This document shows positions 29,846-41,152 of a stretch of 64,000 bases of DNA, in pieces. The position numbers and the translations under genes were made by a program. Source of the stretch: Mactromeris polynyma. Lineage: Eukaryota; Mollusca; Bivalvia; Venerida; Mactridae. The notes under the pieces were generated by a model. That model was not told the DNA's origin. It was given only the letters and a program-made list of their open reading frames with translations, and made no database searches. How positions within the stretch are numbered: position 1 is the stretch's first letter; every line of letters starts with the position of its first letter. The DNA lies in the NCBI GenBank assembly GCA_032209605.1, contig JASFXZ010000029.1:237001-301000 (forward strand). The letters run 5' to 3'.

Positions 29846-32800
29846 TAACATATAACATAACATAACATATAGTTTATTGGCATAAAATATTACATAAATA
29901 TAGCCAAACAAACAAATAAACAAATGTACATGTATAAGTGGTGAAAAAGTTTTTGTTCAAGAACAAGATTTCATATTTGGAAGTAAGTATTAACAGTATT
30001 TTCAACGTATTTATAGTTCTAATTTCTTTCTTTAAAAGCGAAAAATAAAAATTTTGCTAAGTTACCTATTAATTTGATTGATTTTGTGGACATAAGAATT
30101 TCAAATTTTTTGATAGTTGGCCAATTATGAAAATATGGTTGGAAGAATTTTAGTCTTAATTGTCTATATTTAGGACATACTAACAAAAATGGTACTGATT
30201 TTCTATAACTTGCATATTACATTGTGGGCATATACGATGTTGTCTTTCTAAATTATTATATCTGCCAGTCTCTATTGTTAGGTTATTTGAGTATAGTCGA
30301 AATGTTGAAAGGACAATTAGATATTTCTGATCAATATTAATATTAAGATATTTTTCCATAAAAAAATCATGTTTAAATAAACAATATTCAGATAGTCTGC
30401 TCGAGTTATTTATATTAGTATACCAAGTTTGTTTAAAGACATCCAATATTCTTTGTTTAATAGCCTTATAGTTAATAATATTTGGATTTTGTGATAACCA
30501 GACATTTCCTAGACCGTTTACATCTAATAATAATTTTATATGATAAGCCCATTTTAACCCACTGTATGACAGTCCATTATTTGCATCTTCTGACAGCATT
30601 TTATAAATGTTAATGATCAAAGGATTTTTTGATTTCAGTACATTAAGCCAATATTTAATCATTATGATTTGTCTCGCAGTTTTCATAGGATAACGCCCTA
30701 GTTCTCCGTAAAGCCCGTCTAAGTTTGTTGATTTTTTAACATTTAAAACTTTTCTTAAAAATTTACAATGAATTTGTTCTACGAGTTTAGCGTCATGATA
30801 ACCCCAGATGGATGCATTGTAGTTTAATATAGATCCGACTAGACTATCAAATAATCGACATTTTTCAACAGAAGTTAATATAATTTGGTTATTTACTATA
30901 AATAGATTATGCAACGCATGCGCTGATTGTTGGGTAATTCGTAATTGTGTTCTATACAAAGAACCATTTTTAAATAGATGGGTACCGAGATATTTAAAGG
31001 AAGTGACAACTTCTAAGCGTATATTGTTTAATTCTATATTACACTGCGTACCTCGCCCGCGTTCAAATACCATCGCTTTGGTTTTATTTACATTTATTGT
31101 AAGCCCCCATGTACGACAATATTGTTCTAGATTATTGAGCATTAGTTGTAAGGTTTCGGGTGAATGCGCAAATAATACCGCGTCATCAGCAAAAAGAAGT
31201 AAAAATATCTTTAGTTCGTTCACAGAAAATATTCCCTCTAAATTTGTATTAATATTGTGTAAGATATCATTTATAAATAAAATGAACATTAAACTAGAGA
31301 GTGGATCACCTTGTTTTAATCCAATATGTGAAGAAAAAAAAAATCAGACGTTTTACCTTTGTATCGTACGCACTGTTTAATTGTATTATACATAGCCTTT
31401 AAAGCCGATACAAATTGTGTACTGACTTGAATGTTTAATAATTTTTCCCATAAGAACGATCTGTTGATACGGTCAAAGCATTTTTCAAAGTCTATAAAGA
31501 CACAATATAGTTTTTGCTTCGAATCTAGTGTTTTCGCAATAATTGCATGTAACAGGAATATACAGTCAGTCGTTGATTTGCCCTTTTGAAATCCAAATTG
31601 GTTATGTGATATAAAATCATTGTCATGTGACCATTTAGTGAGTCTATTCATTAACACTTGAGAGTAAATTTTGGCTAAAACGTTTATCAAAGTTATGCCT
31701 CTGTAATTTTTTGGTTCTTCTGCAATTCCTCCCTTAAAAATTGGCGCAATTATGCCTTCCCCCCAAGATATTGGATATGTTCCCCCCATGAATATGCGAT
31801 TAAATAATTTTAGAATAAAATATGATATTTTTTCAAATGAATGTTTATATATTTCGACTACCAGTTCATCAAGCCCGCTGCTTTTGTTATTATTTTGCGA
31901 GAATACGGCTTTTTTTAGTTCATCAAGGGTAATTTCATTATCTAAAAGATCATCCGATATATTTATATCAGTTAAATTATGGTCATAATTATCGTAACTA
32001 TCGTTAGATCCAAATAAATGTTTGAAATGGTCATGTAGTTCTTCAACTGTTAATGCCTTAGTATTAGTTGGTGGCTTTTTATACTGTTGTTTAATTTACG
32101 ACCAAAACTTCCTGGGATTTTTTACTGCCATTTCTGATAATATTTGTTTTTGTTGTTTTTGATATTTATATTTCTCTTTTCTTGTTATTTTACAGTAATA
32201 TTGTTTTGCATTTAAGAAGTTTGTCTTATTTTCATAAGTTTTAGACCTCAAATACACGTTTCTTGTTTCTTGCATTAAAACATTCAGTATTGAACCATTT
32301 TTGTGTTTGTTTTTGTTTGAAGTTTTTTTTACGAGTTTTACCGAAAACGTCAGCGGCTGATTGATGCATTATTGACATGAAGTCTGATAAGATATCGTTG
32401 ATATATTTATCATTAGAATCTACATCCGATGATAATTGTGTCATAGCATGCTCGTTATCATTCAATCTTAAATTAAAGTTCATGATTTTTGATGAATCCC
32501 ATTGTATGAACAATGTTTCGTCGGTATCGTTTTGAGGTATTTGCGAGTCGCTTAATTTTCCTAGGATTGAAAATGTTAAACCGCAATGATCGGAGAATTC
32601 ATTCAAGTCGTTAATTTGAAAATGCGAAACATTGCGAAAATCTTCGGTACTTAATAATAAATAATCAACTGTACTCGATCCATTGTGAGAGTGAAATGTA
32701 TATTCACCGTAAATGTCATTGTGCAGTCGACCGTTACCAATACGTAAACCTGTATTTTTACACAAATCTAATAATCTCCTACCGTGGGAATCAGTCACGT

Positions 32801-33208
32801 GGTCAGAATTAGCTCGTGCTATAAGTTCAAAATCTAGTTCATAACTGTCATTTTGATTATATAAATAACGATCACGATCTATAACATCTGATAAAGAAGC
32901 AGTTCTTCCATTAAAGTCACCCGTTACGTAAATTCTGCCAGACGATTTATATTTTTCTATATCAGACTCTATTTGCTCAAAAAAATCAAATTCATGTTGG
33001 TTGAATAAAGGCGAATTGGTAGGTAAAATGTAAGTATTACATAGCAAAACATCTTCATTAAAATAGAACAGATCTTTGGATAATTTTAACCACATGATAC
33101 CAGCCTGGTTATTTTCAACAATACAAATTTTCGATCTCAAATGTTCTTTATAATATAGAGATAAACCGCCACTATAACGTCCCTTGGATGTATGCGGTGA
33201 TTTATTAA
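29846..33208 (-). pseudogene. LINE with endonuclease and RT, right arm copy
   Basis: Bounded by TGTTTATCGAAGAC (33222-33209 and 29845-29832), a 14-bp target duplication. Reading on the minus strand: APE-type endonuclease (33140-32241, with V-T-G-D-F-N-G-R, S-T-V-D-Y-L-L-L-S and S-D-H-C-G-L), RT part 1 (31789-31316) and RT part 2 (31289-30180, with F-A-D-D). The N-terminal third of the endonuclease is missing, so the insertion is 5'-truncated. Same ten-T frameshift and C-terminal frameshift as the left-arm copy. Dead. Confidence 0.88.
32241..33140 (-). CDS. LINE APE-type endonuclease ORF (299 aa)
   Basis: The longest intact frame of the LINE. Catalytic-type motifs G-D-F-N near residue 80, V-D-Y near 160 and S-D-H-C near 185 are all present. 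The following region (W-F-N-T-E-C-F-N-A-R) is the usual linker to RT. The first endonuclease strand is absent because of 5' truncation. Enzyme class would nick target DNA for reverse transcription. Confidence 0.85.
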   Translation of the reverse strand: MRSKICIVENNQAGIMWLKLSKDLFYFNEDVLLCNTYILPTNSPLFNQHEFDFFEQIESDIEKYKSSGRIYVTGDFNGRTASLSDVIDRDRYLYNQNDSYELDFELIARANSDHVTDSHGRRLLDLCKNTGLRIGNGRLHNDIYGEYTFHSHNGSSTVDYLLLSTEDFRNVSHFQINDLNEFSDHCGLTFSILGKLSDSQIPQNDTDETLFIQWDSSKIMNFNLRLNDNEHAMTQLSSDVDSNDKYINDILSDFMSIMHQSAADVFGKTRKKNFKQKQTQKWFNTECFNARNKKRVFEV

Positions 33209-33572
33209 GTCTTCGATAAACAACTGTACACCATGTTAAACCCTTGTAAAAGGTGTTAATCTATCAAAGAGTGTCAGTTTATTTTGTTGTTCACACCTCG
33301 CTGATCAATACCGTAAAGGGGTCTAAATAGTCGTAAAATTGTGTATACAACTGACAGGCGATTAAAGTGATCTCATTAGCGGGACCTAAACGTTAATAAA
33401 CTGGTCGTTGGGACCGGATATGGTGGTCGTATTACGGAATAGCGAGTTGGTCGTAATATCGGACCCCGCGACCACTGAATTAAAGAACAAAAAAAAATCG
33501 GGTCCGAGAAAAAGTGGTCGTATTATGCGGACGGTCGTATTATCGGACCGGTCGTTAGGCGGAACTTTACTG

Positions 33573-33835
33573 TAGCTACAAGCTGTGTTGTTCAAGACGG
33601 GAAACATTGGTTCTGTGGTGTTTAGTGGATTCATATGTTCATGAGCAGCTCCAAATATAACGAACCCCGGTGTTAAACACGTGATTACAACCATTAACAT
33701 GATACCAATCCCCTTCATCATGTTTGCACGCCGTTTAAAAATGCTTGGGAAGTTTTTCCTTATTTCTGCTTCATTTTCAAGGAATACATTATGTATACCC
33801 AAATCGGTTTCATCCATATTGCTTGAATAAACCAT
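33573..33835 (-). pseudogene. Membrane-segment part of split ORF, right arm
   Basis: Mirror of 19983-20248 with the same start, membrane helix and break at N-N-T-A-C-S-Y. After the break the frame runs into the composite insertion to a stop at 33386. Confidence 0.6.
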
Positions 33836-33935
33836 CCTTTCACAACAACGATATTTTAGATTATGATGTTTAAAGAGGGTTATATATATATATACTCTTA
33901 AAGTTGAAGCGCCGGAAACATGTCATTTTGTTCTT

Positions 33936-34301
33936 TTAAGAATACGGTTTTCTTCTACAACTGACTGAAATATGAGACTCACGGTGAACAGTAGAAAAGT
34001 TCATATCTCCATTCATCAGGAGTTTATGTGATTGACTGTTATGATTATTGAAGTTCCATACATCTAAGTAGTTCATGCGACAGATCACGCATGTATAGAT
34101 AACTGGTTTGTGTCCACACGGTAATGTGAAATCCAACATGTAGTGTTTGTTATCATAGGGTTTACCAACATTTATAACTAGCATTTCTTTCATAGGCAAT
34201 CCTCTATGATACAATGATTTGTGTCTATTATACATACGTTTAGATAAATAGACGGACACACATAAATCACAATGGTAGAAGATAGGTTTGATTGATTCCA
34301 T
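33936..34301 (-). CDS. Two-finger C2H2 protein (121 aa), right arm
   Basis: Identical in length to the left-arm ORF at 19517-19882, one residue different (N for K near position 101). Both fingers are intact. Confidence 0.65.
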   Translation of the reverse strand: MESIKPIFYHCDLCVSVYLSKRMYNRHKSLYHRGLPMKEMLVINVGKPYDNKHYMLDFTLPCGHKPVIYTCVICRMNYLDVWNFNNHNSQSHKLLMNGDMNFSTVHRESHISVSCRRKPYS

Positions 34302-34700
34302 CTTTTTTTAAAATGGAGATTTAAATGTTACTTATTTTTGTTTTTCATAGAGATGATTTATGGATTTCATTAATTTTATTCTCACCATCCGCTAATCACC
34401 ATTTGAAATAACTTCACAGTATCAATGTTCAATGCGCGGGACTTTTTTACATCTGTCTCATAAAATACACTCTTGAGGTCAATATCCTCGTCACACTATA
34501 AACGCACGTATACGAATCAATATGACAGTAATTATCATATCGTTTAAATAGGCGCCAAAATAGGCCAATCTAGGAGGCAGATGTTACTTCAAGTGAAACA
34601 ATGAACCCACCAGACGCCATATTGGAATGGACGCCATTTTGTTCAAACCCGCCAAACCCGCCAAACAAAATGGCCGCGAGAATACTGTTTTTGTACTACT

Positions 34701-34706
34701 CCCGAA
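34701..34706. repeat. Right 6-bp target site duplication CCCGAA
   Basis: Partner of 19103-19108; continues into TTCACAGGTTTTAGTTG, matching the intact repeat unit near 18975. Confidence 0.8.
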
Positions 34707-34815
34707 TTCACAGGTTTTAGTTGTTAGTTCTTTCGAGAATACACTTCCAGAATGCAGTTGTTATTTCGGATATGAAGTGGCGAATGTACAGTCGTTAGTT
34801 GTTAAAAGAGAGAGA
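34707..34815. repeat. Continuation of the target tandem repeat
   Basis: TTCACAGGTTTTAGTTGTTAGTTC followed by a GGATATGAAGTGGCGAATGTACAG unit, matching the repeat left of 19109. Confidence 0.6.
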
Positions 34816-34819
34816 ATAC

Positions 34820-35240
34820 TTAACTACAGGGAAAGCCACATACATAAGACAATGCCTCCCCACGCAGATCTCCAGAAAAAACAACAATCCACAAAACATA
34901 AGGTACTAAAGGAGGTCAAACGGTACACATATTGAGGAACTGAGGCGCAATGAATGGCCCAGCAGACCACAAGGAATAACTAGGAGAATCAAAGTGGACA
35001 GTAAGGGAAGGGGAGGTGGGAATTAATGGATGGAAAATATCACAGGACAAGTCAAGACAACTGGCCTTAATAGGCCAAAAATGGGCAGGAAACAATCTGA
35101 ACACTGTATAAAGTGACAGATTTGCATAGGGGAAAGGGAAATACAAAACACATTTATAACATAAACAGGAACAACAATCATATAGCGAATTACAGCCTTG
35201 GAACTGTCAGCATAAAATGCTGGGGGTTTAAATCGATTTA
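34820..35240 (+). repeat. Dispersed repeat family A, copy 1
   Basis: From AGGGAAAGCCACATACATAAG to CAGCCTTGGAACTGTCAGC and GGGTTTAAATCGATTTAACAGC. Related copies at 40140-40560 (+), 43090-43250 (+), and inverted near 52860-53260, 54490-54890 and 55280-55370. No coding; class unknown. Confidence 0.65.
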
Positions 35241-35484
35241 ACAGCTAGCTAACCTCACACCTTATCGCTATATGGTCATTGATTTCCAACATATATACAT
35301 AAATTGACTAAGTAGGCAGTAACTAATCATTAAAAACAACCAACCATCACGTACATATCAACAGACATACAGTAACTAATCCAGCACGGATGAACAAGCA
35401 GCCTTATACTGACCTTGCTCCCCGTAACTAAAATAGTAACATCAGAATAGAAGTAACCTTAAAATGTCAAATTAAAAATGCAAT

Positions 35485-36330
35485 TTAAAATAAAGTCAAC
35501 TTGATAATGTATTTACTAATTAAACAATTCTTAGATATTATTGATAGGGAAATAGAATTTATAACTAAAAGAAATATGTCTAATAAGAGAACTAAAACAC
35601 AAAAACACGACTGCACCCCACGAATATTAAGAAACGTTTTCTTGGTATTGTCAAACGACGTCATAAAATATAAATCGCATTGTAGATAGAAACATAAAAA
35701 ATCATTGACGTCATACAATTTTAATGACGTCATAAAAGATAGAGTATACGCTGCCTAAGGGGACGTTATTTACACAAGACTGTGCCTTATACACAGATAA
35801 TATACAAGAGAGAAAAATTAAGTAAGTAGTTACAGAGAACATCACAAAACAACAAAACAACAAGAAACAAGGACAACACCAACGTACATTCGAAAATATA
35901 TATATATATTAGACGACACAACACAATCACAAATGGGCTGGTTGATAGTTTTAAGATACTCCATGGAACATATCATGTTAGTTCCAGAGTAAAAGTCAAT
36001 TCCTACAAAGTCCCGAACATAATCCCCTGAGACATTGTGATCAGTCATATCCTGCCATACCAAGTACGGTTTACAAATATAACTTCATTTAGTCTCAAAA
36101 CATTAGTGTCCGGCGTGCAGTAAAAACAGGTGTGAAAATCTATCAAGTATTGATTTACTTAAAAACTTATCTGCAGTTGTTCTCATTATGTCAGGAGTAT
36201 AACCCTTCCTTTTGAACTTGTTAATTAATTTCACCAATAACTGATCAAAGTAACAACTGTTAAGAATCTTGCGAATTTTATATAATAGATCTCCATAAAA
36301 TTTGGGTTTAGTAATTCCTTTCTCTAACAT
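35485..36330 (-). pseudogene. Possible retroelement C-terminal remnant
   Basis: 36330-36103 reads K-P-K-F-Y-G-D-L-L-Y-K-I-R-K-I-L and F-K-R-K-G-Y-T-P-D-I-M-R-T-T, a pattern I associate with the C-terminal region of non-LTR retroelement polyproteins. The following ORFs at 36063-35842 and 35733-35485 are not recognised. No RT catalytic motif is present. Tentative. Confidence 0.3.
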
Positions 36331-36606
36331 AGATTTTACACTAGTGCCATATTTTAACTTAATGTCGGTATATTTATGGCACTTTAGGTCTCGAATTCAT
36401 AGCCAGCTCTTAGTTAAGACCGTAATAAACTGTATTTCAGTGCGCGAGTTGCGATATCTGTTTGTTTATCATAAAACTGTGGGTACCATAATTGCCTAAA
36501 ACCAAATGCCTTGTTTTAAAATTCTTAATATTGTCACTTTTACCTCGCATTCGCATTTTATTGATTATTTTCTCCTTGATATTATTTTTTGAGGTTTAAA
36601 TGACAA

Positions 36607-36843
36607 CCAAGTGAGCCATGTGGCGTTTTCAAACGTCCGTCAAACATCTACGAAACCAATTTAGTTCGTTGGTATAAAAATGTAAAAGACGCAGAAGAGT
36701 CACTGCTCATTGATATAATGTATGAGTAATTCGGACGACATTTAGCGGTTGAGCACACATTCCACGATAAAGTTTGGCTTGCTTCCAAAAAACAAAGAGA
36801 AGCGTTTAGTGATATTTTGACAATTCGGTATCACAAACTTTAA
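36607..36843 (+). pseudogene. Unidentified ~78-codon coding-like stretch with one stop
   Basis: Without an ATG, the frame reads G-V-F-K-R-P-S-N-I-Y-E-T-N-L-V-R-W-Y then, after a TAA near 36730, F-G-R-H-L-A-V-E-H-T-F-H-D-K-V-W and K-K-Q-R-E-A-F to a stop. Composition is protein-like (charged, aromatic, periodic). Family not recognised; a transposon or gene fragment. Confidence 0.3.
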
Positions 36844-36849
36844 GTAACA

Positions 36850-38900
36850 TAATTATATTATGCATTGTCAAAACGTGTGCGTTCTTCCATTGTCGTATTG
36901 CCGACATCCTGGGGTTCAAAGCAGGACCACCGGCTTTATTTAGAAGTATGGCATGCTTACTCTGAACTATTCATTATTTAGCAATTATGTAGTCTATGAA
37001 GTGTTGACCTTAAAAACACAAATCAAATGAACTTTTCAATAAAACCGAACCGAAACACAAGAATGTGGACATTGTGTTGTTAATCAACACACTAAGGTAT
37101 TTCTTAACTGCTGCAAACAGGTGATAGAAGTGCGTTTTACAAATCAAAGGTACATGTTACATTCAGATGTTTGAAAACATGTCAGAAATGTACGTATTAA
37201 AAGAAAACCGGAGAAATGTAATTAATAATGCACATTTTGCGGCCAAATAATGAATGCAAATTATTAATTAAGTGGGTTTTCTGCAATTATATATACATTT
37301 ATGTTTCCGTGATTAGCACGCCCTCAAGTTCGACCAAGTACACAAGTTTTCAGTACAATTTACCATCTTAAGATATATTAATTAATCGTCATGCGGATCG
37401 TCCTAGTCATATTAAATTAATAAAGTTCAATAAAAGTTTGAGTGATTGCAATGTGTTTTTGATATTTCACGGAAATTACTGAATTCACCAGAAATAATTT
37501 GAAATATACTATATTGCGTTATAGCCATGTTTCTGATCTTTTATAAAGATATATTTAAAAGAAAAAAACTTAATACACAAATTTCAGTCTTGCTTCAGAG
37601 CTGAAACTGCATTGACATATCGTCGATGTAATTCTAAAATGTCGTATGACATATTTGGCGCGAATTTTTTTTATCGTCCGTTTAGAAGAAACTAACGCTG
37701 ATACCTCTTTTGCGAAGTCTTTCGTTTTGATAGCCAATCAGTTACTTCAGATAAAGCATGTGATATTTTGTCGTATTATTGTTGGTCAATTAATTTGTTC
37801 TTCTAAAAGGTCGTATATTATGTTTTTTAAAAACCCTTCTGGGAACAGAACAGAACATAAAGTTTATATGGGCTTAAACAATTACAGCTCATCGTCATTA
37901 ACAAATATGTACACAAATACATCATCATGTGATGTGGGAAAATAACATATATATATATTAATGAATAATAGACACTTTCCTATCTTGCTGTTCAAATATT
38001 TACTTTATTTGCATCATTTAGCGTTTGTATATTCTCTTTGTAGGACTATTATCAAGATACGGATGTTCAATATTGTCGTTTGACATTTTGAAACTTCTGG
38101 CTATCTAAATATCGGATATATTTGGTATATATCAACATTGCACTCATAAATAAGGGAAACAACTCACCAGGCTTGTAAAACTCACTTTGTATACTGCATG
38201 GAATAAATAAAACGCTTTCGTCCAAATACAATGTATAAGGTAAACGAGGCATTTGGGCCTTTATCGTCTCACCAATTCAAAATACGGCCTACAAATGCTT
38301 CATCCCCATTACCCTTTATCAGCATTTTAAAATAAGAAAGCCTGGTGGTGAAATTCGCAAATTCAACTTCGTAAATTCACGATTTAAAATGCACAAATTC
38401 GCAAATTCAACTAATCGAAACCACGATTATAAATTGATGATTTCACGATTTCAACCTCTTGAATTCATTATTTCAATTTCATGAATTCATGAAAATGAAA
38501 TCCCGAATTCATGAAGTTTAACTGGTTAATACTCATGACAGAAAATATAAAGCATGGCAACACCGCTAAGAAACCAGTACATGCTATCCAATTTATGACG
38601 TTATATGCGAGTGGTTAATGTTGTACGCACTTTTGAGACCTGCCCATCACCCCAGATGAAGAATAAGTTTGAAATTATTCAGTGGATAGTTTGAAAACGT
38701 CGTAACGTCAAAGTCACGACGTCGCGTTAATAAAATGTTACTAGCGTATTGGTTGTGTTCATATTCATATTTAACCAATTTATACTCGTCAGAAATTTAT
38801 GAAATTGGTTTTAATAAATTTCTAAAATAATGAATTTTATTAAAATTTAATAACCTAAAAATGTTAAATTTGACCACTAGGTCGGAAATCTCATGACACG
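36850..38900. other. No gene recognised
   Basis: AT-rich. The only structures are a palindromic AATTCATGAAATTGAAAT-type stretch at about 38380-38520 with many GAATTC-like words, and scattered short ORFs without motifs. Confidence 0.35.
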
Positions 38901-38918
38901 GCTCATATTATGTTGACT

Positions 38919-39260
38919 GTCTGACTGTCTGACTGACTGACTAAAGAAGCTTCATTTCTACAGTATTCAAATCACAAAGTATATCAGATTCAAAGCACTG
39001 ATGAAAACTTTATAACAAACAGTAAATGCTGTTAAAATACAAATGTACTCTAACAAAACATTTTTAGAATACTTCATCTTATTTCAATGTAAATAATAAA
39101 TGCTGCAACGTCATGTTGACTGACTGACATGACTCTCACTGACTGACTTATTGGCTGACGTGACTCACCTAACTGACCTGATTTACTGACTGAGTGGCCT
39201 GTCTCACTCATTGACTGACCTGACTCCCAGACTGACTGACTGACTGACTGACCTGAATCA
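38919..39260. repeat. (CTGA)n-rich simple repeats, two clusters
   Basis: CTGACTGTCTGACTGACTGA near 38919-38942 and a looser cluster of TGAC and CTGA words at 39113-39257. The 67-codon minus ORF here (repeats of S-Q-S-V) is only the repeat read through. Confidence 0.75.
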
Positions 39261-39269
39261 CTAACACCC

Positions 39270-40130
39270 ATCGACAATCAAACGATTTAAATTTGTTGTA
39301 ACAGAAAACTTAGAACATATAATTTGGAGTTCCTTTTTTCACAAAACAATGTGAAGTGGTTTGTATGTATTTCCATACTTTAACCAATATACACAGAAAA
39401 AGAAAAAATACGCAAATACCATTCCTGAACTACGGAACGAAACAGTCAAGAGCAGTCAACACGATATAAAATAGTAAGTGTCATTACCTTTGATTCACTG
39501 AAATAGTTCTAACACAAAATAGTACTTTAAGTGAAGAAACATATCTATAGTGTATTTCTTACATGAAACAAAAAAGTACAGATTTTGCAGTAATACTTTT
39601 ACTATATCTTAATAGAAACTTTACCAGCCTTAACCGAGGAAAGTTGTACCGGCACTATGATACAAATACATTTTGAATACTGCTCAATTTTCTACATGTA
39701 ATAAATTGTCATAGAAACTGTGATAATCTTTTGCCAGCACTGACTTTAGCTGTTGCAAATGCTGATATTTAGTGGCTTTAATTTTGACTGGTCCACATGT
39801 GAAACACTAGAAAATAAAAATAAATAATTGTATTATGGCCAGACTTCCCCAGTCCCTAAGGACGTCCCGTGTGCAAAAAAGGACCACGAATTATATTTTT
39901 ATACACTTTTATTACCCCAAATAATTGGAGAGCATAACATATCTACAATTGATACAAAGCAATAATCATATGTATGCATACTATGACACATACAATCTAT
40001 GAAAATATTATTTCAATTATCAGATGAAACACGCAGATTCAGAGAACAATAATATTATAATCTTAAAATTAGCATATAAAGAGAGATATAACAAAATAGT
40101 AAAAACTCTCAACGTGAAGCTAAATGTTGG
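39270..40130. other. No gene recognised
   Basis: AT-rich intergenic sequence without clear ORFs, arrays or terminal repeats. Confidence 0.35.
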
Positions 40131-40139
40131 ACATTTAAA

Positions 40140-40560
40140 AAAATAGTTAAAAAGAGAGATAATGCGTAGCAAACAGGGAACGCCACATACACAAGACAGT
40201 GCCTCCCCACGCAGACCTCGGGAAAACAACAATCCACAAAACATAAGGAGGTCAAAGGGTATACATGTTAAGGAACAGAGGCACAAGGAATGGCCCGACA
40301 GACCACAAGGAATAACTAGGAGCATCAAAGTGGACAGTGAAGTAAGGGGAAGGGGGATTAATGGATGGAAAATATCACAGGAAAAGTCAAGACAGCTGGC
40401 CTCAACATGCCGAAACTGGGCAGGACACAACATGAACGCTATATAAAGCGACATAATTGCACAGGGGAAAGGGAAATACAAAACACATTCAAAACAATAA
40501 CAGGAACAAGAACCATACAGCGAATTACAGCCTTGGAACTGTCAACAAAAGCACTAGACA
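40140..40560 (+). repeat. Dispersed repeat family A, copy 2
   Basis: Collinear with 34820-35200: AACGCCACATACACAAGACAG, CCACAAGGAATAACTAGGAG, ATGGATGGAAAATATCACAGG and GGAACTGTCA occur in the same order. Open frames inside are fortuitous and not conserved with copy 1. Confidence 0.65.
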
Positions 40561-40599
40561 CGTGACATCATGGTACGTTTTGAAGATTCCAAGATGGTC

Positions 40600-41100
40600 G
40601 ACAAGATGGCCGCCAAATATTTGAAGGGAGACTAGAAAATATACAAAATGAAAATTTATGATAATATTATACGTTTTCTTGATTTTCAACGATGGCCAGA
40701 ATGGACAAGCAATACATTCAACACGGTGTAGGTTTTATTTCAGTCGTTTGCATTTATTCGTCTCCTTTCAATATCAACATTGCAATATAAAATTGATAAT
40801 TTAGGTAATCTCTATTTAACCACCTTGATGACTTGAACTTAATCATCTAATAACAGTTCAGTATGTTTGCGTTTTGCGGGTTCTGTAGACATTGGTGTTT
40901 TACAATACAAGAAAATGTGAACATTTTCTCTTCAATATATGATTTCAAAATTAAAAATAATTGCAATTATCAATTACTCAGATAATTTACAACAATTGAC
41001 TGGTTGGATGAGAACCCATGAAGAACACTAGTACATGGTCAAATACCACAAGGGTCATGAATCAAACAAAGAACCGTTGAAAATGCAGTCAATTATAACC
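40600..41100. other. No gene recognised
   Basis: AT-rich intergenic sequence; nothing above background. Confidence 0.3.
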
Positions 41101-41152
41101 CATACCACCAATATGTTGTTATAGCAATTAAGATCCAATCATGACAGACAGA

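Larger units (their letters stand above)
28999..33572 (-). mobile_element. Composite insertion in the membrane/PC4 ORF, right arm (complete form)
   Basis: Flanked by the same 26-bp direct repeat (28973-28998 and 33573-33598). About 4.6 kb, of which 29846-33208 is a LINE. The outer element shows pogo-like CAGTAAAGTTCCGCC at one end and several GACCACTTTTT(C/G)TCGG motifs. Confidence 0.65.
19109..34700. mobile_element. Polinton/Maverick-like palindromic element, 15.6 kb
   Basis: Starts AGTAGTACAAAAACAG and ends with its exact inverse. It is flanked by a perfect 6-bp direct repeat CCCGAA (19103-19108 and 34701-34706). Length, 6-bp duplication, AG start and long inverted repeats all match Polintons. 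The inverted arms are 19109-23632 and 28846-34700. Arm order from each tip: G-rich repeat, C2H2 ORF, membrane/PC4 ORF broken by an insertion. The hinge has glycoprotein-gene leftovers and a foldback element. No polymerase, integrase, capsid or ATPase gene is present, so it would be non-autonomous. Family assignment rests on structure plus the Polinton polymerase near a homologous glycoprotein gene at 1-5.6 kb. Confidence 0.75.
28846..34700 (-). repeat. Right arm of the large inverted repeat
   Basis: Carries the longer version of the nested insertion, including the LINE endonuclease that the left arm lacks. The inner border falls at the word TAAATTCAACG, directly against a 32-bp tandem repeat. 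Confidence 0.9.

Noticed and set aside
19109..34700. Assembly artefact (false inverted duplication)
   Set aside because: The arms differ by a 1.4-kb indel, repeat copy number and substitutions, and a target duplication flanks the whole unit. Long reads would still be needed to exclude it fully.
39074..39277. Short Ser/Gln-rich protein
   Set aside because: It is a CTGA-type simple repeat read through, with no conservation.
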